Shown in pieces: positions 1 to 5,817 of a DNA stretch of 23,804 bases (the stretch's first letter is position 1; the number at the start of each line of letters is the position of its first letter). A program made the translations under genes and the position numbers. The notes under the pieces are model-generated. The model was not told where the DNA came from and made no database searches. It saw only the letters and a program-made list of their open reading frames with translations. This DNA is from UBA1081 sp045636025. GTDB taxonomy: Bacteria > Bacillota > Clostridia > Oscillospirales > Acutalibacteraceae. Location: positions 1 through 23,804 of the forward strand of contig JAZTWP010000036.1 of assembly GCA_045636025.1 (NCBI GenBank). Reading direction: 5' to 3'.

Positions 1-6
1 AACCGT

Positions 7-82
7 GATTCAGTAGCTCAGTCGGCAGAGCACCTGCCTTTTAAGCAGGGTGTCCGGGGTTCGAATCCCCGCTGAGTCACCA
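7..82 (+). tRNA. tRNA-Lys (anticodon TTT)
   Basis: A complete cloverleaf is visible. The acceptor stem 7-13 (GATTCAG) pairs with 72-78, followed by discriminator A79 and an encoded CCA at 80-82. The anticodon stem 33-37/45-49 encloses loop CTTTTAA, placing anticodon TTT at 40-42, which decodes AAA/AAG lysine codons. The T-arm has the standard GGTTCGAATCC core. Its promoter lies before the window, and a terminator follows at once. Confidence 0.97.
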
Positions 83-121
83 AAAAACGACAGTCTTCTA
101 TTGAAGATTGTCGTTTTTTTT
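83..121 (+). terminator. Rho-independent terminator of tRNA-Lys
   Basis: The strand AACGACAGTCTTC pairs with GAAGATTGTCGTT (one G-T pair) around a four-base loop, and a run of Ts follows. It starts one base after the tRNA CCA, so it ends the tRNA transcript. Confidence 0.9.
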
Positions 122-129
122 ATTCAATC

Positions 130-297
130 CGAAGGCTTTGTATGTAATCGCTGCAGTCGTATGGCATCACCGTAAGTGTATTTTTTTCAGATTGATTACA
201 TACCTTTATGCAAAAGGATTACATACATTACTTTATGATGATTGCATTCCGTCTATGACGGATTACATACAAGGCTTATGCCTTGATTTTTTTATTC
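130..297 (+). repeat. Degenerate ~23-nt tandem repeats (GATTACATAC core) with hairpins, ending in a terminator-like hairpin
   Basis: The core GATTACATAC occurs at 194-203, 217-226 and 261-270, and inverted (GTATGTAATC) at 140-149. Spacings of 23 and 44 suggest units of 21-24 nt, the third unit (241-261) having a changed core (ATTGCATTC). Most units have a hairpin after the core: CCTTT/AAAGG at 203-217, CCGTC/GACGG at 249-261, and AAGGC-TTAT-GCCTT at 271-284. The last is followed by ATTTTTTTATT, so it looks like a forward terminator ending near 297. No convincing gene lies here; a 78-codon frame runs through the tRNA terminator and these repeats and looks spurious. Function unknown. Confidence 0.6.
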
Positions 298-374
298 ATA
301 AGTTGGTTTGTTATTTATATATAAATAAAATCAAAAAAATATAAAAATAATTAATTACAATATTGTTAAAATTG

Positions 375-403
375 TTGAAATTAATAAATTGTTTTGCTAT
401 AAT
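375..403 (+). promoter_or_regulatory. Sigma-A type promoter for the SH3b-PBP-ruvX operon
   Basis: A -35 box TTGAAA (375-380) and -10 box TATAAT (398-403) are separated by 17 bases, with an upstream TG giving an extended -10 (TGcTATAAT). The start of transcription would fall near 410, about 33 bases before the first gene. The flanking DNA is very AT-rich. Confidence 0.8.
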
Positions 404-442
404 TTACACTAAGAAAATAATTACTTTCCGGAGGTTAAAAAT

Positions 443-955
443 ATGTCAAAAATGGATTCAGTAAAGGAATTTTTACAGGTTGCAGCAGACAAGACTGCTA
501 AGTTTATCGCATTTGTTATCAACAAGGCAAAAGAACTTTTTGAAAAGCTCAGGAAGTCAGACAGACGCTCAATAATTCTCATCAGCGTTGCTGCAGTTCT
601 TGTTATCATTCTTTTTGCACTTATCATCAACGGTATTGCAAAGAAAGACAAGAAAGACCCCATCGAATCAGAACAGCCTTCAAATATTGTTGAAATCACA
701 ACAGATGCTCCCGATGCAGAGATTCCTGTAAGCAGCAGCGGTTTCTACACAGTAAGCACAGGCGATATCAACAACCTTAACTATCGTCGTGCTCCCGATG
801 CAAGTGCAGAAAAGATCGGCAGCTTCAAAAACGGTGATAAGCTTGAAGTTATTTACGTTTACAACAGCGATTCAACAGGTTCTTCAAGTGGCTGGGGTCT
901 TGTAGAATACAACGGTCAGATCGGCTGGATATCAATGCAGTATCTTGTAAAATAA
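443..955 (+). CDS. Membrane-anchored SH3b domain protein
   Basis: This 170-residue protein has a charged N-terminal cytoplasmic part (1-42), one transmembrane helix (about 44-63), a short acidic linker and a C-terminal bacterial SH3 domain (about 100-170). The SH3b pattern is seen in LNYRRAPDASAEKIGSF and in the ending GWGLVEYNGQIGWISMQYL. SH3b domains usually bind peptidoglycan or other wall ligands, so the C-terminus is expected outside the cell. The start is set by GGAGG at 430-434, eight bases before ATG. It is first in an operon with a class A penicillin-binding protein 33 bases downstream, suggesting a role in wall synthesis or sensing. No catalytic domain is visible. Confidence 0.85.
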   Translation: MSKMDSVKEFLQVAADKTAKFIAFVINKAKELFEKLRKSDRRSIILISVAAVLVIILFALIINGIAKKDKKDPIESEQPSNIVEITTDAPDAEIPVSSSGFYTVSTGDINNLNYRRAPDASAEKIGSFKNGDKLEVIYVYNSDSTGSSSGWGLVEYNGQIGWISMQYLVK

Positions 956-988
956 TTTTATTCTTGATTATATACGGGAGGGAAATAA

Positions 989-3442
989 ATGTCCGATATA
1001 AATAACGAGAATTTAACAGGGCATGAAAACAGCCGCAAAGTCGGCGGTAATAAAAATACACCCGTTGAAAATTCAGAAATTGTCAATGAACCGACAAAGT
1101 ATGTGAATATTGATGAAGTTCCCGATGTTGATTTGTTCGGCATGAGAAACAGACAGACAACAGTTGAGGAAGAAGTTTCAAAAGACAAAAAGGTAAAATC
1201 TGACGAAAAGAAAAAGAAGAAGAAACCCGCAAAAAAGAAAAGACAGAAAAAAGAACATAAGAAAACAAGAAGATTCTTCATTCTTATGTGTTCACTTTTC
1301 CTTGTGGGACTTCTCTCTGTTTCTTCAGTAGGCATTTATGTGCTTAAATATATGTCAGACTTTGTTAACGGTCCCGTTGCCATTGACCTTGATGAGTACA
1401 AACTCAATCAGAGTCAGACAACAATCCTTTACACACTTGATGACCACGGCAGGGAAGTTGAACTTATAAGACTTCACGGTGAAGAGAACCGTATATGGGT
1501 TAATCTTGGTGATATGCCTCAGGACCTTCAGGATGCATTCATTGCTCTTGAGGATATGCGATTCAAAAAACATTCAGGTGTTGACTGGAGAAGAACAATC
1601 TCGGTTATGGTTGTTCCTTCCAATCACGGTGAAGGCGGTTCAACAATCACTCAGCAGCTTATCAAGAACCTTACAGGTGAAAGACAGACAACTTTCATCA
1701 GAAAGTTCAAGGAAATTCAGAATGCCCTCAATCTCGAGAAGCATTATTCAAAAGAAACAATTCTTGAAGCATATCTCAATACTCTTTACCTTGATGCAGG
1801 TTGCTACGGTGTTCAGACAGCATCTGAATATTACTTCGGTAAAGATGTTGACGAGCTTACACTTGCTGAATGTGCATGTATTGCGGCAATCACTCAGGCT
1901 CCCAGAGCAAACAATCCTATTCTCAATCCCGAAAAGAATAAGGAAAGACGTGAATTTGCTCTCAGATGTATGCTTGAGCAGGAATATATCACTCAGGAAG
2001 AATATGAATCAGCTCTCGAGTATGATTTTATATTCACAACTGATGATGATTATGTTCCCAAGGATGAAGACAAAGACGAAATCACTGATGATATGATCGA
2101 AGTTGATGAAAACAACGTAGGTCAGACTCAGGAAAAAGAAGCAGTACAGAGCTACTATGTTGACTATGTTATCGATAAAGTCATCAATGACCTTATGGTA
2201 ACAAGCGATTATTCATATAATGATGCATGGCGTCTTGTGTATTACGGTGGCTTGAAAATCCACGTTGCCGTTGATACAGAGATTCAGGCAGCAATGGAAG
2301 ATATGTATTATAACCGTAAAGGATTCCCCGATTCCGTAAACTCCTACGGTGAGGAAGTCCAGTCAAGTATGGTTATTATGGACTACAGCGGCAGAGTGCT
2401 CGGTATTGTAGGTCAGGCGGGCGAGAAGCAGGGCGCACGAAGCCTTAACATCGCAACCGATTCAAGACGTCAGCCCGGTTCATCAATCAAGCCTCTCAGC
2501 GTTTATTCACTTGCTATTGACAGTAATATGTACACCTGGTCATATCCCAAAGTTCAGAACTACGGTATTATGATCAACGGTGAAAGATGGCCTCTTAACT
2601 ACGGTGGTGACCCCGGTGCTGAAGACAGATATGAAACACTTCAGCAGGCACTGGCACCTTCACACAATACCGTACCTGCGCAGATTGTCAATAAACTCGG
2701 TATTTCAAGGTGTTATAACTGGCTTATTGATAAATTCAAGTTCACTTCACTTGAAGAGGACGATCAGACTTATTCATCAATGGCTGTAGGCGGTATGACA
2801 CACGGTGTTTACGGAATTGAAATGTGTGCAGCATATTCAACATTCGGTAACGGTGGTGTTTATTATGAGCCCTATTGCTATTACACAGTAACAAACAGCT
2901 CAGGCTCAAAGGTTTACCTTACAAGAAATGACTCAGGTGAACAGGTTATGGACAGAAGCACAGCTGACGTTATGAATAAAATGCTTCAGACTGTTGCAAC
3001 AGCATCAGACGGTACAGCAAGAGCATACAGAGTCACAGGCTTTGATATGTTTGCAAAAACAGGAACCACATCAAACGAAAAAGACCGTTGGTTCATCGGT
3101 GGCACACCCTATTATGTCTGCTCCGTATGGATGGGTTACGCAGAACACGCAGAAGAACTTGATTTTTCAACCAACTACTGCGGTCAGCTTTATCAGAATA
3201 TTATGAACGAGATTCATCAGAATCTTCCTGCAAAGGATTTTGAGTTCAGTGATGAAATCGTTAAAAAATCATATTGTGCAAAGTCAGGTCTTATTGCAAG
3301 TTCAAATTGTGCTGTAGGCGGCACAGGCTGGTATAAGACAGATGCAGTTCCCTCAACCTGCACAGCTTGTTCAGGTATGGCAGAAACAACAACACCTCCT
3401 GCTGATGGTGACAATGTTGCAGATATCGTTGCGGGAGAATAA
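989..3442 (+). CDS. Class A penicillin-binding protein (transglycosylase/transpeptidase)
   Basis: This bifunctional enzyme polymerises lipid II glycan strands and cross-links peptides. The 817 residues begin with a lysine-rich cytoplasmic tail (about 66-95) and one membrane helix (about 96-118). The GT51 glycosyltransferase domain follows, with EDMRFKKHSGVDW at 188-200 (E188 the likely catalytic glutamate) and GGSTITQQLIKN at 216-227. The transpeptidase domain has SSIK at 498-501 (S498 nucleophile), SHN at 558-560 and KTGTTS at 690-695. All key motifs are intact. An acidic insert (about 350-380) separates the domains, and a cysteine-containing tail follows residue 760. GGGAGG lies just before the ATG. 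It matches the PBP1A/PonA group, but I cannot assign one name. Confidence 0.95.
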   Translation: MSDINNENLTGHENSRKVGGNKNTPVENSEIVNEPTKYVNIDEVPDVDLFGMRNRQTTVEEEVSKDKKVKSDEKKKKKKPAKKKRQKKEHKKTRRFFILMCSLFLVGLLSVSSVGIYVLKYMSDFVNGPVAIDLDEYKLNQSQTTILYTLDDHGREVELIRLHGEENRIWVNLGDMPQDLQDAFIALEDMRFKKHSGVDWRRTISVMVVPSNHGEGGSTITQQLIKNLTGERQTTFIRKFKEIQNALNLEKHYSKETILEAYLNTLYLDAGCYGVQTASEYYFGKDVDELTLAECACIAAITQAPRANNPILNPEKNKERREFALRCMLEQEYITQEEYESALEYDFIFTTDDDYVPKDEDKDEITDDMIEVDENNVGQTQEKEAVQSYYVDYVIDKVINDLMVTSDYSYNDAWRLVYYGGLKIHVAVDTEIQAAMEDMYYNRKGFPDSVNSYGEEVQSSMVIMDYSGRVLGIVGQAGEKQGARSLNIATDSRRQPGSSIKPLSVYSLAIDSNMYTWSYPKVQNYGIMINGERWPLNYGGDPGAEDRYETLQQALAPSHNTVPAQIVNKLGISRCYNWLIDKFKFTSLEEDDQTYSSMAVGGMTHGVYGIEMCAAYSTFGNGGVYYEPYCYYTVTNSSGSKVYLTRNDSGEQVMDRSTADVMNKMLQTVATASDGTARAYRVTGFDMFAKTGTTSNEKDRWFIGGTPYYVCSVWMGYAEHAEELDFSTNYCGQLYQNIMNEIHQNLPAKDFEFSDEIVKKSYCAKSGLIASSNCAVGGTGWYKTDAVPSTCTACSGMAETTTPPADGDNVADIVAGE

Positions 3443-3445
3443 TTT

Positions 3446-3859
3446 ATGATTATTATGTCAGTTGACTACGGTGATGTCAGAACGGGCGTTGCCGTATGTG
3501 ATAAAAATGAGATTCTCGCATCTCCTGTTACAGTTGTTACTGAGAGAGATGCAGATGCTCTTGTTGAAAAAATCATAACACTTGCAAAAGAACGAAATGT
3601 TCAGATGTTTGTTGTGGGACTTCCCAAAAATATGGACGGATCAGAAGGTTTCAGAGCAGATGCCTGCAAGCAGTTTGCGGCAAATCTTCAGGAAAAGTCA
3701 GGTCTCACGGTTGATATGTATGATGAACGTCTTACAACCGTTTCAGCACACAATGCGCTGAATATGACAAACACAAGAGGCAAAAAAAGAAAAGCCGTTG
3801 TTGACGCTGTTTCTGCAGTTATGATACTTGATGACTACATGGCATCACGAAAAAGATAG
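3446..3859 (+). CDS. ruvX: Putative pre-16S rRNA nuclease / Holliday junction resolvase-like RuvX (YqgF)
   Basis: This 137-residue RNase H-fold protein is the usual length for the family, which is implicated in 16S rRNA 5' maturation and resembles Holliday junction resolvases. Family motifs are clear: VDYGDVRTGVA near the N-terminus, VGLPKNMDGSEG at 57-68, YDERLTT at 92-98 and DAVSAVMIL at 120-128. Acidic residues D7, E94 and D120 sit where the metal-binding catalytic residues are expected. GGGAG overlaps the end of the PBP gene, and the start lies three bases after its stop, indicating translational coupling. A second ATG three codons in (MSVDYG) is possible, but the spacing favours the first. 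Confidence 0.93.
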   Translation: MIIMSVDYGDVRTGVAVCDKNEILASPVTVVTERDADALVEKIITLAKERNVQMFVVGLPKNMDGSEGFRADACKQFAANLQEKSGLTVDMYDERLTTVSAHNALNMTNTRGKKRKAVVDAVSAVMILDDYMASRKR

Positions 3860-3860
3860 A

Positions 3861-3897
3861 AAAAAAAGTTCTCTATTAAAATAGAGAACTTTTTTTG
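3861..3897. terminator. Bidirectional terminator between ruvX and the X2-dockerin gene
   Basis: GTTCTCTAT pairs perfectly with ATAGAGAAC around TAAA. The hairpin is flanked by seven As upstream and seven Ts downstream, so it can end transcription on both strands. It sits between the convergent stop codons. Confidence 0.9.
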
Positions 3898-3921
3898 ATA
3901 TCTGTTGTTTATATTTGACTT

Positions 3922-4785
3922 TTAGAATCTTTCAAGTTTTGCTGCAACTCTGAGAATAAGTCTTGCATCAATGCTGTTAACAGTATTGTCTTCATTTACA
4001 TCGCAAGCGATTTCTGCTTTTGTTGTAAGTTTTTCCAATTTGGCAGCGACACGTAATGCAAGCCTTGCATCTGCAGCATCTATTTCGTTATCTCCGTTTA
4101 CATCACCTTTTAATTGGCAGTCCGGTATTTCCACATTCAGTGTGATACCTTGTACATTCTCAAAATCCACAGTGAATTGATATGTTCCCAAAGGAAGAGT
4201 TTTTAAGTAATCAGCATAAAATGTAATATAACATAAATGCCCCAAAAATCTTAAATTGAAGCAGTCTGAATCAAGAATTTTGTTATCAATTGTAATTTGG
4301 TTGAACAATTCTCTTGTGAGAGGGTAATTAATATCCGAAAGAGAAAATGTGATGGATGAACCATTCCATTCTTTTGTTGCAAGTATCAAATTTTCAAGTT
4401 CAACTTTATTTTTTGCAACATATAACAAGAGACGTATTGTTATTTCTGTATATGCGGCATCAAAATAGTAATGACCATCGGAAAGGGTATTAAGAAAATC
4501 CTCTTTTAGTGTAAGATTTATCATTCCGTCAATATTATCTATGGTATAAAAATTTGCATCGATTTTGCTATTGTTATAAAATAGATATTCAAAATTTTCA
4601 AATCGAAGCTGTTCATTTAATGATGAATTGCCGTTTGTGTCTTTTATCACTACATTCGCATTTCCACTACCTTGCCATACATCAAATTTTATGTAATAGT
4701 CATCAATTGTACTTTTTGCTGAAGCTGTAACAATCATTGATATATTAATAAACAGGCACAGTAATATTGCTATAATCTTTTTCAT
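3922..4785 (-). CDS. Secreted protein with two X2-like modules and a C-terminal type I dockerin
   Basis: This 287-residue protein starts with a signal peptide (MKK, hydrophobic core 4-20, likely cut after ASA at 21-23). Two related beta-sandwich-like regions follow, about 30-125 and 135-222. The second reads like an X2/Ig-like module of cellulosomal proteins (ITIDNKIL, then LKTLPLGTYQFTVDFEN), and the first ends with the similar TLSDGHYYFDAAYTEITI. Residues 227-287 form a type I dockerin with two calcium-loop/helix repeats (GDVNGDNEIDAADARLALR and CDVNEDNTVNSIDARLILR), which would dock on a cohesin. No catalytic domain is visible. AGGAGG at 4795-4800 supports the start. The gene appears more AT-rich than its neighbours. 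The X2 assignment is by pattern only. Confidence 0.85.
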   Translation of the reverse strand: MKKIIAILLCLFINISMIVTASAKSTIDDYYIKFDVWQGSGNANVVIKDTNGNSSLNEQLRFENFEYLFYNNSKIDANFYTIDNIDGMINLTLKEDFLNTLSDGHYYFDAAYTEITIRLLLYVAKNKVELENLILATKEWNGSSITFSLSDINYPLTRELFNQITIDNKILDSDCFNLRFLGHLCYITFYADYLKTLPLGTYQFTVDFENVQGITLNVEIPDCQLKGDVNGDNEIDAADARLALRVAAKLEKLTTKAEIACDVNEDNTVNSIDARLILRVAAKLERF

Positions 4786-4862
4786 TTTATAATGCCTCCT
4801 ATTTGAATAAATTTTTTAGATTTTATTTTTCAAACCATTGGAATCACATCCTTTATATTTTA

Positions 4863-4890
4863 AGGATAAACGAAATTTTTTTTATGTCAA
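4863..4890 (-). promoter_or_regulatory. Possible promoter of the X2-dockerin gene
   Basis: On the reverse strand a perfect TTGACA (4885-4890) is followed after 16 bases by TATCCT (4863-4868). The -10 box matches consensus at four of six positions. The leader would be about 70 bases. Confidence 0.45.
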
Positions 4891-4949
4891 TATTATTTCT
4901 TGGAAAAATATGTTAAAAATAAATAAAAAATAAAAAGAAGAAAAGACTG

Positions 4950-4978
4950 TTGACGAACTGATAAAATGGTGGTAAAAT
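4950..4978 (+). promoter_or_regulatory. Promoter of yebC
   Basis: TTGACG (4950-4955) and TAAAAT (4973-4978) are separated by 17 bases, giving near-consensus sigma-A boxes about 27 bases before the proposed yebC ribosome binding site. Confidence 0.75.
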
Positions 4979-4998
4979 ATATAAGATAAAATTTATGT

Positions 4999-5007
4999 AA
5001 AGGTGAT
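4999..5007 (+). promoter_or_regulatory. Ribosome binding site fixing the yebC start at 5012
   Basis: AAAGGTGAT closely matches the anti-Shine-Dalgarno complement and ends four bases before ATG at 5012. The upstream in-frame GTG at 5003 lies inside this site, so it cannot be the real start. Confidence 0.85.
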
Positions 5008-5011
5008 TTTT

Positions 5012-5755
5012 ATGTCAGGACACTCCAAATGGAGTACAATAAAAAGAAAAAAGGAAAAGACCGATAATCAAAGAGCAAAGGTCTTTACCAAAATCGGCAG
5101 AGAGATAGCTGTTGCTGTACGTGACGGCGGTCCCGACCCCGCAGGTAACTCAAAGCTTAAGGATATCATTGCAAAGGCTAAAGCTGCAAACGTGCCCAAT
5201 GATAATATCGAAAGAATTATTAAAAAGGCATCAGGTGACGGTGATTCAGCAAACTACGAAGAGTGCGTATACGAAGGTTACGGCCCCAACGGTATTGCTG
5301 TTATTGTTGAAACTCTTACAGATAACAGAAACCGTACAGCAGGCGAAATGCGTCATTATTTCGACAAATACGGTGGAAATATGGGTCAGTCAGGCTCAGT
5401 TATGTTTATGTTCAACCGTCAGGGTAACATCGTTATCGAAAAAGACGGTGTAGACGAAGATGCTCTTCTTGAAACAGCTCTTGAAGCAGGTGCAGATGAC
5501 CTTGTAACAGATGAAGAAGATGTTTTCGAAGTAAGAACACAGCCTAACGACGTTGGTTCTGTAAGTGAAGCACTTGCAGCAGCAGGTTATGTTGCAATTT
5601 CTGCAGAAGCAGAATACATTCCCTCAACATACACAAGACTTGATAATCCCGATGATATCAAGAATATGGGTAAAATGCTTGAAATGTTCGAAGATAACGA
5701 CGACGTTCAGAACGTATGGCATAACTGGGAAAACGAAGAAGATTACGATATGTAA
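5012..5755 (+). CDS. yebC: YebC/PmpR family protein (TACO1-like)
   Basis: This 247-residue protein starts with the hallmark MSGHSKWSTIKRKKEKTDNQ and runs the usual family length (about 240-250). Other conserved stretches include AKVFTKIGREI, the NVPNDNIERIIKKA region, YEGYGPNGIAVIVE and NRTAGEMRHYFDKYGGN. Family members are described both as DNA-binding transcription regulators and as ribosome-associated factors that ease translation of proline stretches; the sequence cannot decide between these. I chose ATG 5012 over GTG 5003 because the ribosome binding site overlaps the GTG. It has its own promoter and terminator, and sits between two dockerin genes with no obvious functional link. Confidence 0.96.
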   Translation: MSGHSKWSTIKRKKEKTDNQRAKVFTKIGREIAVAVRDGGPDPAGNSKLKDIIAKAKAANVPNDNIERIIKKASGDGDSANYEECVYEGYGPNGIAVIVETLTDNRNRTAGEMRHYFDKYGGNMGQSGSVMFMFNRQGNIVIEKDGVDEDALLETALEAGADDLVTDEEDVFEVRTQPNDVGSVSEALAAAGYVAISAEAEYIPSTYTRLDNPDDIKNMGKMLEMFEDNDDVQNVWHNWENEEDYDM

Positions 5756-5761
5756 TTTCAG

Positions 5762-5786
5762 AGCCTCCTCCAAGGGGGCTTTTTTG
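5762..5786 (+). terminator. Terminator after yebC
   Basis: AGCCTCC pairs with GGGGGCT (one G-T pair) around TCCAA, followed by a T run. The next gene begins 32 bases later, and no clear promoter was found in that gap. Confidence 0.85.
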
Positions 5787-5817
5787 TTAAAAACGGAAGA
5801 TGAAAGGATGATCCGGT

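Noticed and set aside
194..285. Possible CRISPR array
   Set aside because: The conserved core is only about 10 bases, units are 21-24 bases and degenerate, and no cas genes are near.
108..344. 78-codon forward frame after tRNA-Lys
   Set aside because: It begins inside the tRNA terminator and runs through the repeat array; no ribosome binding site is seen and its composition is not protein-like.
4786..4949. Possible riboswitch before the X2-dockerin gene
   Set aside because: Only AT-rich sequence and a weak four-base-stem palindrome are present; no known riboswitch core or terminator pair was seen.
5003..5011. GTG start for yebC
   Set aside because: The GTG is part of the AAAGGTGAT ribosome binding site, and the conserved family start is MSGHSKW at 5012.
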